Both the position numbers and the translations under genes were made by a program. This document shows positions 40,567-48,384 of a stretch of 64,000 nucleotides of DNA, in pieces. The notes beneath the pieces were generated by a model. That model ran no database searches. It was not told the origin of the DNA and saw only the letters and a list, made by a program, of their open reading frames with translations. How positions within the stretch are numbered: the stretch's first letter is position 1; each line of letters starts with the position of its first letter. Origin of the DNA: Amycolatopsis suaedae (GTDB taxonomy: Bacteria > Actinomycetota > Actinomycetes > Mycobacteriales > Pseudonocardiaceae); NCBI RefSeq assembly GCF_004214935.1, contig NZ_SFCC01000016.1, positions 162,919 through 226,918 of the forward strand, given 5' to 3'.

Positions 40567-41433
40567 GTGACAGGCTCACCGGACGAACTGGCCGCCCTGC
40601 TCGACGGCACGGGCTACCTGCCCGACGACGGGGTGGCCACAGCGGCCTTCCTCGCGTTGCGGCTGGGCAGACCGCTGTTCTGCGAGGGCGAGCCCGGCAC
40701 CGGGAAGACCTCGCTGGCCACCGCGCTGGCGCGGGCACTGGACCTGCCGCTGGTACGCCTGCAGTGTCACGAGGGCATCGACGCCGCGCAGGCGCTCTAC
40801 GAGTGGGACTTCCCCCGGCAGCTACTGCACCTGCGCGCGCTGGAAGCCGGTGCCAACGGCGGCCTGGACCCGGCCGAGGCCGAGCGTTCGCTCTACACCG
40901 AACGGTTCCTGCTGGCCCGGCCACTGCTGCGGGCACTGCGCGAGCGGTGCGTGCTGCTGGTGGACGAGGTCGACCGGGCCGACGACGAGTTCGAGGCGTT
41001 CCTGCTGCAGGTGCTGGACGAGAACGCGGTGACCATTCCCGAGCTGGGCGAGGTGCGGGCGGCCGACCCGCCGCTGGTGGTGCTGACCTCCAACCGCACC
41101 CGCGAGGTCCACGACGCGCTGAAACGGCGCTGCCTCTACCACTGGCTCGAACACCCCGGCCTGGCCCGCGAGGTGGCGATCCTGCGGCGCCGCCTGCCGG
41201 GCGTCGGGGAGCGGCTGGCCGGCCAGGTGGCCACGGCCGTCCAGCGGCTGCGGCAGCAGGACCTGCTCAAGCCGCCGGGCGTGGCCGAGTCGCTGGACTG
41301 GGCGCGGGCGCTGATGGCGCTGGGCCGCGACGAACTGGACGCGGAGACCGCCGGGCGCACCCTGGGGGCCGTGCTGAAGTACAGCGAGGACACCGATCGC
41401 GTGCGCACCCAGCTGGACGCCCTGCTGGCCTGA
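40567..41433 (+). CDS. MoxR-type AAA ATPase (CoxD-like)
   Basis: A 288-residue AAA+ ATPase: Walker A CEGEPGTGKTSLA (about residues 40-52), Walker B VLLVDEVDRADDEFEAFLLQVL, sensor 1 in VVLTSNRTREVHDAL and an arginine-rich C-terminal lid. Such ATPases act with VWA proteins in maturation of molybdenum hydroxylases (CoxD with CoxE). Its VWA partner is now 4.6 kb away at 46048, separated by a lysR/EamA pair and an ISL3 element. GTG 40567 is used; no strong ribosome site is seen. Confidence 0.88.
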   Translation: MTGSPDELAALLDGTGYLPDDGVATAAFLALRLGRPLFCEGEPGTGKTSLATALARALDLPLVRLQCHEGIDAAQALYEWDFPRQLLHLRALEAGANGGLDPAEAERSLYTERFLLARPLLRALRERCVLLVDEVDRADDEFEAFLLQVLDENAVTIPELGEVRAADPPLVVLTSNRTREVHDALKRRCLYHWLEHPGLAREVAILRRRLPGVGERLAGQVATAVQRLRQQDLLKPPGVAESLDWARALMALGRDELDAETAGRTLGAVLKYSEDTDRVRTQLDALLA

Positions 41434-41444
41434 TCCGGCGCCGG

Positions 41445-42198
41445 TCAGCGGCCGAGCAGCGCCTCCGCCAGCGCCGCCGCGTACCGGTCGCCGGGGTCGT
41501 GCTGCACTTACACGGTCCGGTGCACGGGCGGATCCAGCGGCAGCAGCGCCACGTCGGGCGGCGCCGGCCGCGGTACCGCCAGCGCCGGGACCACACCGGC
41601 GGTGATCCCTGCCGACACCATGGCGAGCACCGTCGCCGTGTCGCGCACCGTGGTCGGGCCGCCAGGTGACGCCGTGCCGCGCGAACGCGGCCGCCAGCAG
41701 GGGACCGCAGGTGCCGCCCGGGTCGGCGACCCCGGCGGAGACCAGGTCGGCCAGTGCGACGCGCTCGGCCCGGCCGAGCGGATGCCACCGGGGCAGCACG
41801 GCGAGGAACTCGTCGGTGATCGTGGCGGCCCGCTCGGCGAGCGGCACCGTGGTCACCGCGACGTCGACCGTGGCCTCGCCGAACCACTCCGCCAGCTCGT
41901 CGTCGTCGCCGCGCACGGTCAGCACCCGCAGGTCGGGGCCAGTCGGCACGCAACCGCTCGACCGCGGCGGGCACCAGGACACCCAGGGCGCTGGGGACGG
42001 CACCGACCCGCACCCGGGCGGCCTCGCGGGGCCCAGCCAGGTCCTCGATCGCGGCCAGCCCGGCCAGCACGGTCCTGGCGTGCTCGGCGACCTCGCGGCC
42101 GAGCGCGGTCGGCACGGCACCGTCCTGGCCACGCTGGAGCGGCCGCCCGCCCAGCCGCCGCTCCAGGGTGGCGACCGCCCGGCTGACCGCGGACTGGG
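41445..42198 (-). pseudogene. LysR family regulator, C-terminal part, decayed
   Basis: Downstream half of a LysR gene cut by the ISL3 element. It continues the HTH (QSAVSRAVATLERRLGG) and reads through HARTVLAGLAAIEDLAG in one frame. It then shifts near 41940 into GPDLRVLTVRGDDDELAEWFGEATVDVAVTT, and shifts again near 41655 into TTVRDTATVLAMVSAGITAGVVPAL. A nonsense TAA at 41508-41510 interrupts RTV*VQHDPGDRYAAALAEALLGR, where other LysR proteins would have a residue such as Tyr. Thus at least two frameshifts and one stop are present besides the insertion. The N-terminal half is at 45173-45262. Confidence 0.85.
42191..42198. repeat. Target-site duplication of the ISL3 element, left copy
   Basis: GGACTGGG here is repeated at 45173-45180, directly flanking both ends of the element. 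Eight base pairs is the usual duplication length for ISL3-family transposition. Confidence 0.9.
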
Positions 42199-42221
42199 GG
42201 CTCTTCACAAACGAAGGTGTA
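42199..42221. repeat. ISL3 element left inverted repeat
   Basis: Begins GGCTCTTCACAAACG and contains the stop codon of the transposase. GGCTCTTC is the typical terminal octamer of ISL3-family elements. Confidence 0.88.
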
Positions 42222-43512
42222 ACAGCGGTCTGAAGCCGCCAGTCTCCAGTAGGGATCTGGCGATGTAGTTGGTCAGGTTGCGGAAGCCGAGGGCGCTGCC
42301 TCGGAGATGTTCGAGCCGGCCGTTGAGCGCCTCGGTCGGTCCGTTGGAGGTGCCGGGCCGGTCGAAGTACGCTAGAACGTCGGCCGCACGCTGCTTCAGG
42401 GTCCGCCCCAGGGTGATCAGCTCGGTCAGTGCCTTCGGCACCCCGCTGCTGAGGTCGGCAATGAGCTTGACCATCAGGTCGCGTCCACGGCGGCGATCCT
42501 CGTGCCGGTACGCGGTGATCATCCTCTGGTAGATGCCCCAGGTCGCTTCGACCTCGACGTGGCGTTCTTCAGCGAACAGGCGGCGGAGCCGGTCGGCCTG
42601 TCGGTCGGTGAGCAACCCGGCACCGGTGTGCAGCGTGCGACGACACTTGTAGAGCGGGTCGTCCTTGAAGCCGCGGTGGCCGTGGATCGCGAGCTGCACG
42701 CGGCGACGGCACTTGTCCAGTGCATCGCCGGCCAGGCGGACGACGTGGAAAGGATCCATCACCGCGACCGCGTCGGGGACCTCCTCTGCAGCAGCGGTCT
42801 TGAATCCGGTGAACCCGTCCATCGCGACGACTTCGATGCCGTCGCGCCACGCCTGCGGACGCTCGTTGAGCCAGGTCTTGAACGCCTGTTTGGAGCGGCC
42901 TTCGACCATGTCGAGCAGCCGGGCCGGTCCGGTGCCGTCGCGGACGGGGGTGAGGTCGATGATCACGGTGACGTACTTGTCACCACGCCTGGTGTGTCGC
43001 CACACATGTTCGTCTACGCCGATAACCGCCACCCCGTCGAACCGGTGCTCGTCGTCGATGAGCATGCGCTTGCCCGCGGCCAGCACGGCGTCGTTGGCGG
43101 TGTTCCACGCCACTCCGAGACCCTCGGCGATCCGGGCCACGGTCAGATCCTGAATCACGATGCCCTCTAGTGCCCACTGCAGCCCGCGGCGCGACAACTT
43201 TGCCCGCGGCTCGGCCGCCAGCCTGGTGTCCTGACGCCACACATGTCCACAGCCAGTGCAGCGGTAGCGGCGCACGATGACCTCCAGTGTTGTCGGCCGC
43301 CAGCCAAGTGGCTCATGCGCTAATCGGCGCGCCACGGTGTCACGGGGTCTTCCCTCGGCTCCGCAGTGGTGACACCACTGGTCCGGCTCCACGACCCGAC
43401 AGGCGAGCACGGCGCGATCGGGGTCGATCTGCTGCCCGATGGCCTCCAGGCCGAGCTCGTCAAGTCCGCAGAACGTGGTTAGGTCAGCGCAAGAGAAGCT
43501 GCATTCGCGCAC
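42205..43512 (-). CDS. ISL3 family transposase
   Basis: A 435-residue DDE transposase. N-terminal zinc finger ligands CHHCG and CTGCG (residues about 47-75), an HTH near 95-130, and catalytic aspartates in VIGVDEHVW and VVAMDGFTGFK with the C-terminal acidic region in SNGPTEALNGRLEHLRGSALGFRNLTNYIAR. The reading frame is complete and uninterrupted, so the element may be active or recently so. It ends inside the left inverted repeat. The ATG start at 43512 is separated from the methyltransferase by 48 bp. Confidence 0.93.
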   Translation of the reverse strand: MRECSFSCADLTTFCGLDELGLEAIGQQIDPDRAVLACRVVEPDQWCHHCGAEGRPRDTVARRLAHEPLGWRPTTLEVIVRRYRCTGCGHVWRQDTRLAAEPRAKLSRRGLQWALEGIVIQDLTVARIAEGLGVAWNTANDAVLAAGKRMLIDDEHRFDGVAVIGVDEHVWRHTRRGDKYVTVIIDLTPVRDGTGPARLLDMVEGRSKQAFKTWLNERPQAWRDGIEVVAMDGFTGFKTAAAEEVPDAVAVMDPFHVVRLAGDALDKCRRRVQLAIHGHRGFKDDPLYKCRRTLHTGAGLLTDRQADRLRRLFAEERHVEVEATWGIYQRMITAYRHEDRRRGRDLMVKLIADLSSGVPKALTELITLGRTLKQRAADVLAYFDRPGTSNGPTEALNGRLEHLRGSALGFRNLTNYIARSLLETGGFRPLLHLRL

Positions 43513-43560
43513 GTGAAGACCGTCTGGGTGGCTGCGTGAGATCCGCTGAGACCGCGACTC

Positions 43561-44412
43561 CTACCCGGAGCCGACTCGATGCCTTCCGACCGTGGCGATC
43601 ACGAGATCTTCTCCTCCGACAGGACTGAGCCCATCGTGGCGTTCGGCGAAGTAGCGTTCGTGCAAGTCGGTCGAGGTGATGACGTCGACGCCCGTGAACC
43701 CTGTGTCACGGGCCATGTTGGTGGCCTGGTCAGGTGTCAACAGACTCAACCAGGGGTGTCCGGAGGCAGCGGCGCCCTTTGCGGCGCCTTCAAGGATGGG
43801 GCGGACCTCGGGCGGAGCCATCTCGATGGGCCGCGAGTAGCTGAACACCATGATGGAGCCCGCTGCGAGTGATGCGGCTTGACGTAGGCTCGTCGAGATC
43901 GCCTCCTGCGTGAGATACATGGTCACGCCGAGCATCGAGACGACAGCTGGTTCCGCGGTATCGAGCCCGGCCTCTACAGCTTTGGCAAGCCACGATTCAC
44001 CGGCCTCGAAGTCGACCGGCACCAAGTGCAGGCGCTCTGGGTCGAGGAGCCCGAGCTGGACAAGCCGGTCCCGCTTCCAAGCTTGGGTGGCGGGCTCGTC
44101 GACCTCGAAGACGCGCACGGGCCCCTTGTGTCGCTGAGGGAAGGTGTCGAGGCCGGCGCCCAGGACGACGTACTGACACGCACCAGAGGCAATGAGGGTG
44201 TCCTCGACAGCGCGGGCGCGTGCCACGATCGAGGCGCGATTGGGCCGCGTCCGCATTGGGTCCATGTCCGGACGTGTCTGCCAGCCCTGGTCGACGCCCG
44301 CGATCTCCAGCCCGATGCGATCCTCGAGAACGTGCGGCGCGTCGTCCACCAGCGTGTGCAGCGCCCGCCACAGTGCCGTGCGAACTGCGGTGGAATCAGG
44401 TTCCCCGGACAC
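43561..44412 (-). CDS. PPM/LCMT-type SAM-dependent methyltransferase (IS passenger)
   Basis: A 283-residue class I methyltransferase of the leucine-carboxyl-methyltransferase-like group. SAM-binding motif VVLGAGLDTFPQRH (about 80-93), acidic end of strand 2 in VFEVDEPATQAWKR, and MLGVTMYLTQEAI are typical. Substrates of such bacterial proteins range from small acids to polyketides and are unknown here. ATG 44412 lies 4 bp after the VOC stop, so the two genes are co-transcribed. Codon use is less GC-biased than in the flanking genes. Confidence 0.85.
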   Translation of the reverse strand: MSGEPDSTAVRTALWRALHTLVDDAPHVLEDRIGLEIAGVDQGWQTRPDMDPMRTRPNRASIVARARAVEDTLIASGACQYVVLGAGLDTFPQRHKGPVRVFEVDEPATQAWKRDRLVQLGLLDPERLHLVPVDFEAGESWLAKAVEAGLDTAEPAVVSMLGVTMYLTQEAISTSLRQAASLAAGSIMVFSYSRPIEMAPPEVRPILEGAAKGAAASGHPWLSLLTPDQATNMARDTGFTGVDVITSTDLHERYFAERHDGLSPVGGEDLVIATVGRHRVGSG

Positions 44413-44416
44413 GACC

Positions 44417-44779
44417 CTAGGCCCCCGAGGTGGGGTCGTTCAGTGGCGCCTGGAGGCCCCAGACCCGGCCGTCGGGATCTCGGAGCGTGGTCATCGCGGT
44501 TCCGAAGTGCGTGGGCTCGAACGGCCCATCGACGCCGAGGGCCTTCAGTTTCTGCTCGGCAGCCGCGGCATCGGGGATCTTCAACACCGGCTGCAGACCC
44601 GGAGCACGATCTTCGGGGATCTCGGCGATGAACACCGGCGGCCCGATCTTGCTGCGCAACTGGCCGGACTGATGATCCGTCTCGAACTCGAGTTCGTACC
44701 CCAACGCCTGGAAGAACCGGGCTGCCTTGCCCCAGTTGTGCGTCTCCAGGAACAGAGCCTCAATGCCCTCGCTCACCAT
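44417..44779 (-). CDS. VOC (glyoxalase/bleomycin-resistance fold) protein (IS passenger)
   Basis: A 120-residue protein with the two beta-alpha-beta-beta-beta halves of the vicinal oxygen chelate fold: EALFLETHNWGKAARFFQALGYELEFETD, then FEPTHFGTAMTTLRDPDGRVWGLQ. The metal-ligand positions are only partly conserved, so it may bind or sequester a ligand rather than catalyse. The start is ATG 44779, after AGAGGAAC; it overlaps the upstream RHH gene by 20 bp. Function unknown. Confidence 0.8.
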   Translation of the reverse strand: MVSEGIEALFLETHNWGKAARFFQALGYELEFETDHQSGQLRSKIGPPVFIAEIPEDRAPGLQPVLKIPDAAAAEQKLKALGVDGPFEPTHFGTAMTTLRDPDGRVWGLQAPLNDPTSGA

Positions 44780-44963
44780 GCCAGTTCCTCTTCCTCTCAC
44801 TGGATCGCGGTCGTGACGCGTCTGCTTCGTCCAGATAGGCCGCCAGCGACTCGGCCACAATCGAACTCAGCGACCGCTCCGACTCAACCGCGTGATGCTT
44901 GACGCGCTTGATCAGCTCCACCGGCAGGTACACGTTGAACTGCTTGACCTGCTCCGCGCTCAC
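44760..44963 (-). CDS. Ribbon-helix-helix (CopG-type) protein (IS passenger)
   Basis: A 67-residue protein: QFNVYLPVELIKRVKHHAVESERSLSSIVAESLAAYLDEADA is a complete RHH fold (beta strand and two helices), followed by a basic tail. RHH proteins bind DNA as dimers and often repress their own operon, as in toxin-antitoxin systems. Four CTAG sites, three of them 8 bp apart, lie directly upstream (44972-44996). It is the first gene of the three-gene passenger operon, so it is the likely autoregulator. Confidence 0.85.
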   Translation of the reverse strand: MSAEQVKQFNVYLPVELIKRVKHHAVESERSLSSIVAESLAAYLDEADASRPRSSERKRNWHGERGH

Positions 44964-44971
44964 CCAAGGAT

Positions 44972-44996
44972 GCTAGCACGCTAGATCACTAGCTAG
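44972..44996. promoter_or_regulatory. 8-bp-phased CTAG operator candidate upstream of the RHH gene
   Basis: CTAG occurs at 44973, 44981, 44989 and 44993; the first three are exactly 8 bp apart and the last two form CTAGCTAG. CTAG is rare in such DNA. The array starts 9 bp before the RHH gene's GTG, in its promoter region. Iterated short sites are how RHH dimers usually bind side by side. From 44997 to the right end of the element no gene is seen. Confidence 0.6.
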
Positions 44997-45149
44997 GAGT
45001 TGCGACCCGACGACGTGCGAGCGCGCTACCACGCGCACCCGGCGGCTTCAGGTGACACGGCCCCGGCCACGTCCGGTTCAACGGCCTCCAGGACACCTTC
45101 AGCGCTCGCCCCTTCCTGACAACCAGGCACGCGCACCAGCGCTGCTACC

Positions 45150-45172
45150 TACACCTTCGATTGCGAAGAACC
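45150..45172. repeat. ISL3 element right inverted repeat
   Basis: Read inward it begins GGTTCTTCGCAATCG, matching the left repeat at 20 of 23 positions. Confidence 0.88.
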
Positions 45173-45180
45173 GGACTGGG
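45173..45180. repeat. Target-site duplication of the ISL3 element, right copy
   Basis: GGACTGGG, identical to 42191-42198. Confidence 0.9.
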
Positions 45181-45262
45181 TCAGGCCGAGCGCGCCGGCG
45201 GCCCGGGTGAACCCGCCGTGCTCGCCCACCGCGAGCAACGCCCGTACCTGGGCCAGCGTGAC
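45173..45262 (-). pseudogene. LysR family regulator, N-terminal part
   Basis: Reading toward the element, the sequence TLAQVRALLAVGEHGG followed by FTRAAGALGLTQS is the first half of a LysR winged HTH; it ends in the duplicated target site and continues at 42198 as QSAVSRAV. No in-frame start codon is found upstream: the next codons (D, R, E, C) run into the EamA gene on the other strand. The original start and the intergenic promoter region therefore seem to be missing. Confidence 0.8.
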
Positions 45263-46051
45263 GTCCCGTTCGCACTGGCCGGATTGTGGTTGTGCTGGGG
45301 ATCGTCGTTCCCGGCGATGCGGGTCATGGTCGAGACCCTGCCCCCGCTGCTGGCCGCCGGGCTGACGCTGGCCGCGGTGCGCAGGCCCGCGCTGGACCGG
45401 CGCACGGTCCTCGCCTCGGCGCGCACCGGGTGCTGCCTTCTCGGCGCGCAGGGCGCGGTCGCCGTGGCCCAGCGGAACGTTCCCGCCAGCACGGCGGCGA
45501 TCCTCGTCGCCGCCGTGCCGCTGTGGATCACGCTGCTGCGCGCGGTCACCGGCGACCGGCCCACCCGCGCGGCGATCCTGCGGACACTCACCGGGTTCGC
45601 CGGCGTCGTCGTGGTGCTGGTGGGGTCGCACAGCGGCGGTGGCTGGACACCCTGGGCACTGCTGGTGATCGCCGCGTCGGTGCTGTGGGCCGCCGGGACC
45701 GTCCAGGCGGCCCGCACCCGGCCGGCCACCGCCCTGCAGCTGGCCACCGGCGGCGCGCTGCTGCTCGCCCTCGGCCTGCTGGTGGGGGAGCGGGTCGACC
45801 CGGCGTCGGTCAGCACGGCGTCCTGGCTGGCCGCCGCCCACCTGGTACTCGTCGACTCGCTGGCCGGATTCCTGCTGTACAACCGGTTGCTGGCGACGCA
45901 GCCGGTGTCGCTGGTCAGCACCTACGCCTACGCCGTCCCGGTCGTGGCCTACCTGATCGGGGTTCTCGTGCTCGGCGAGCCGTTCCACCCGCTCGTCCTC
46001 GCCGGTGCGGCGGTCGTCGTGGCCGGTGTCGCCGCCGAGGTCCGGGCATGA
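45218..46051 (+). CDS. EamA/DMT-family transporter, probably 5'-damaged
   Basis: A membrane transporter with about nine hydrophobic segments. Conserved homology begins around 45266 (FALAGLWLCWGSSFPAMRV), only 3 bp from the conserved part of the divergent LysR gene, so the normal start region seems lost. GTG 45218 is the nearest in-frame start but lies inside the antisense LysR code. After LPPLLAAG the second membrane helix looks shortened by a dozen residues compared with typical EamA proteins. The later part (NVPASTAAILVAAVPLWITLL, LYNRLLATQPVSLVSTYAYAVPVVAYLIGVL) is intact. It may be non-functional. Its stop overlaps the VWA gene start. Confidence 0.6.
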   Translation: MLAHREQRPYLGQRDVPFALAGLWLCWGSSFPAMRVMVETLPPLLAAGLTLAAVRRPALDRRTVLASARTGCCLLGAQGAVAVAQRNVPASTAAILVAAVPLWITLLRAVTGDRPTRAAILRTLTGFAGVVVVLVGSHSGGGWTPWALLVIAASVLWAAGTVQAARTRPATALQLATGGALLLALGLLVGERVDPASVSTASWLAAAHLVLVDSLAGFLLYNRLLATQPVSLVSTYAYAVPVVAYLIGVLVLGEPFHPLVLAGAAVVVAGVAAEVRA

Positions 46052-47151
46052 TGGAAGGCATGGACCCGCTGCCCGGGCTGCTCGGCTTCACCACCGCCCT
46101 GCGAGAGGCCGGCCTGCCCTGCGACCAGCGTCGCGTCCAGGCCTACCTCGCCGCGTGCGAGCAGCTCGGCGCCGGCGACCGCGGCAGGCTGTACTGGGCG
46201 GGCAGGCTCACCCTCTGCGCCGACCCGGACGACCTGCCCCGCTACGACCGGGCGTTCGCCGCCTGGTTCGGCGACACCCCGCCGCCGGTGGCGCCGCGGC
46301 GCCGGGCAACGCCGCGGCGTACCCGCATCGCGCCGCTGGCCGACGGCGGCGGCACGGCCACCCGGGAGGCGGAGCCGGTCACCGTCGCCGCCTCCGACGC
46401 CGAGGTCCTGCGGCACCGCGACCTGGCGGCCCTGACCGCCGCCGAACGCGACCACCTCCGCGAACTGCTCGCCACCCTGCGCCCCGCGCCGCCGCTGCGC
46501 CGCTCCACCCGGCACCGGCCGGCCCGCCGCGGCCCGCTGGACCCGGCCCGCACCCTGCGCGCGCTGCTCGCGACCGGCGGCGAACCGGCCCCGCCCGCCC
46601 ACCGCGCCCGAGCGCGACGGCCACGCCGGGTGGTGCTGCTGATCGACGTCTCCGGCTCGATGAATCCCTACGCCGACGCGCTGCTGCGGTTCGCCCACGT
46701 CGTCACCCGCGCCGCGCCGCGCACGGTCGAGGTCTTCACCCTGGGCACCCGGCTGACCCGCGTCACCCGGCAACTGCGGCAGCGCGACCCCGAACTGGCC
46801 GTGCTCGCCGCGGGCCGCGCCGTCCCCGACTACGCGGGCGGCACCCGGCTCGGCGAGACCCTCAAGGCGTTCCTCGACCGCTGGGGACAACGCGGTACGG
46901 CACGGCGGGCCGTCCTCGCGATCTTCTCCGACGGCTGGGAACGCGGCGACGCCGCGCTGCTCGGCGAGCAGGTCGCCAGAGCCCGCCGGCTCGCGCACCG
47001 CGTGTTCTGGGTCAATCCGCACGCGGGCCGCGAGGGTTACGCTCCCGTGCAGTCCGGCATCGTGGCGGCCCTGCCGCACGTCGACCGGATGCTGGCCGGG
47101 CACAGCCTGGCCACCCTGCGACGATTCCTGCTGGAGATGGCCGATGCGTGA
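46048..47151 (+). CDS. VWA-domain protein (CoxE-like)
   Basis: A 367-residue protein with an Arg/Pro-rich middle and a C-terminal von Willebrand A domain. MIDAS residues are visible: DVSGSMNPY (DxSxS), the Thr in GGTRLGETL and Asp in FSDGWERGD. CoxE-type proteins work with a MoxR ATPase to insert or activate the molybdenum centre. The first of three in-frame ATGs (46048, 46051, 46060) overlaps the EamA stop; the third is also possible. It overlaps the XdhC gene by 8 bp. Confidence 0.87.
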   Translation: MMEGMDPLPGLLGFTTALREAGLPCDQRRVQAYLAACEQLGAGDRGRLYWAGRLTLCADPDDLPRYDRAFAAWFGDTPPPVAPRRRATPRRTRIAPLADGGGTATREAEPVTVAASDAEVLRHRDLAALTAAERDHLRELLATLRPAPPLRRSTRHRPARRGPLDPARTLRALLATGGEPAPPAHRARARRPRRVVLLIDVSGSMNPYADALLRFAHVVTRAAPRTVEVFTLGTRLTRVTRQLRQRDPELAVLAAGRAVPDYAGGTRLGETLKAFLDRWGQRGTARRAVLAIFSDGWERGDAALLGEQVARARRLAHRVFWVNPHAGREGYAPVQSGIVAALPHVDRMLAGHSLATLRRFLLEMADA

Positions 47152-48256
47152 CGTACTCGACGAGCTGCACCGCCGCTGGGCCGGCGGCGAGACCGTGGGC
47201 CTGGGCACCGTGGTGGCCACGTTCTCCTCCGCGCCCCGCGCGCCGGGCGCGGCCATGCTGGTCGGCGCCGACGGCACGGTGACCGGCAGTGTCTCCGGCG
47301 GCTGCGTCGAGGGCGCGGTGTACGAACTGGCCCAGCAGGTCCGCGCCGACGGTGTGCCGGTCCTGCAGCGCTACGGGGTCAGCGACGACGACGCCTTCGC
47401 CGTCGGGCTCACCTGCGGCGGCATCATCGACGTCTACGTCGAGCGCGTCGACCGGGAGAGCCTGCCGCAACTGGGCGAGATCACCGACTCCGTCCACAAC
47501 GGACAGCCGGTCGCGGTGGCGACCGTGGTCGAGCACCCCGACGCGGACCGGCTGGGCCGCAGGCTGGTGGTCTGGCCGGAGCGCACCGCCGGCACGCTCG
47601 GGTCGGCGAGGGCCGACGACGCGGTCGCCGACGACGCACGCGGGCTGCTGGCCAGCGGGCGCACCGGCACCCTGCACTACGGCCCGGACGGCCAGCGGCG
47701 CGGCGAGGGCATGGCGGTGTTCGTCAACTCCTTCGAACCGCCGCCGCGGATGCTGGTGTTCGGCGCCATCGACTTCGCCGCCGCGATGGCCGAGCTGGGC
47801 GCCTACCTCGGCTACCGGGTCACCGTCTGCGACGCCCGGCCGGTGTTCGCCACCGCGAGCCGGTTCCCGCAGGCCGACGAGGTCGTGGTCGACTGGCCGC
47901 ACCGCTACCTGACGGCCGAGGCCGAGGCCGGCCGCGTCGACCAGCGCACCGTCGTCGCGGTGCTCACCCACGACCCGAAGTTCGACGTGCCCGTGCTCGA
48001 GGTGGCGCTGCGGCTGGACGTGGGCTACGTCGGCGCCATGGGTTCGCGGCGGACCCACCTGGACCGCATGGCCAGGCTGCGCGAGGCCGGACTCGGCGAG
48101 GCCGAGCTGTCCCGGCTGTCCTCGCCGATCGGGCTGGACCTCGGCGCGCGCACCCCGGAGGAGACCGCGGTGTCGATCGCCGCGGAGATCATCGCCCTGC
48201 GCTGGGGCGGCAAAGGACGTCGTCTCGCGGACCTGGACGGCCGCATCCACGGTTGA
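47144..48256 (+). CDS. XdhC/CoxF family molybdenum hydroxylase maturation protein
   Basis: A 370-residue protein: N-terminal XdhC/CoxI region (TVVATFSSAPRAPGAAMLVGADG, SVSGGCVEGAV) and a C-terminal Rossmann part (RMLVFGAIDFAAAMAELGAYLGYRVTVCDARP; GYVGAMGSRRTHLDR; TPEETAVSIAAEI). XdhC proteins bind the molybdenum cofactor and sulfurate it before insertion. The usual glycine-rich loop reads GAIDFAAA rather than GAGHVA, a variant seen in actinobacterial members. It overlaps the VWA gene and precedes the structural genes by 128 bp. Confidence 0.9.
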   Translation: MRDVLDELHRRWAGGETVGLGTVVATFSSAPRAPGAAMLVGADGTVTGSVSGGCVEGAVYELAQQVRADGVPVLQRYGVSDDDAFAVGLTCGGIIDVYVERVDRESLPQLGEITDSVHNGQPVAVATVVEHPDADRLGRRLVVWPERTAGTLGSARADDAVADDARGLLASGRTGTLHYGPDGQRRGEGMAVFVNSFEPPPRMLVFGAIDFAAAMAELGAYLGYRVTVCDARPVFATASRFPQADEVVVDWPHRYLTAEAEAGRVDQRTVVAVLTHDPKFDVPVLEVALRLDVGYVGAMGSRRTHLDRMARLREAGLGEAELSRLSSPIGLDLGARTPEETAVSIAAEIIALRWGGKGRRLADLDGRIHG

Positions 48257-48384
48257 CGACCTGCCCGTTCGCACGCATCTGCGGGCCCGGTGGCCCAGTC
48301 GCCTGACTGGGGGTTGCAGCTGTCGGTGGGAAGAGAGACGCTCGCCTGTGAGCCCGATCACTGCCGCCCACCACTGGAGGCTCG

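Larger units (their letters stand above)
42199..45172. mobile_element. Complete ISL3-family element with passenger operon (2,974 bp)
   Basis: The ends are imperfect inverted repeats agreeing at 20 of 23 positions (GG-C/T-TCTTC, then CAA-A/T-CGAAGGTGTA), flanked by an 8-bp duplication GGACTGGG. Removing the element and one duplication rejoins the helix-turn-helix of a LysR gene in frame. Contents, all on the minus strand: an RHH protein (44963-44760), a VOC protein, a PPM-type methyltransferase, and an ISL3 transposase (43512-42205). ISL3 elements with passenger genes are known, but this gene combination is not one I recognise. The passenger genes have lower GC and different codon use from the surroundings. 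Confidence 0.9.

Noticed and set aside
45040..45172. Second transposase remnant at the right end of the ISL3 element
   Set aside because: A frame reading ...RCYLHLRLRRTG resembles the transposase C-terminus only because both inverted repeats can be translated alike; no wider similarity is visible.
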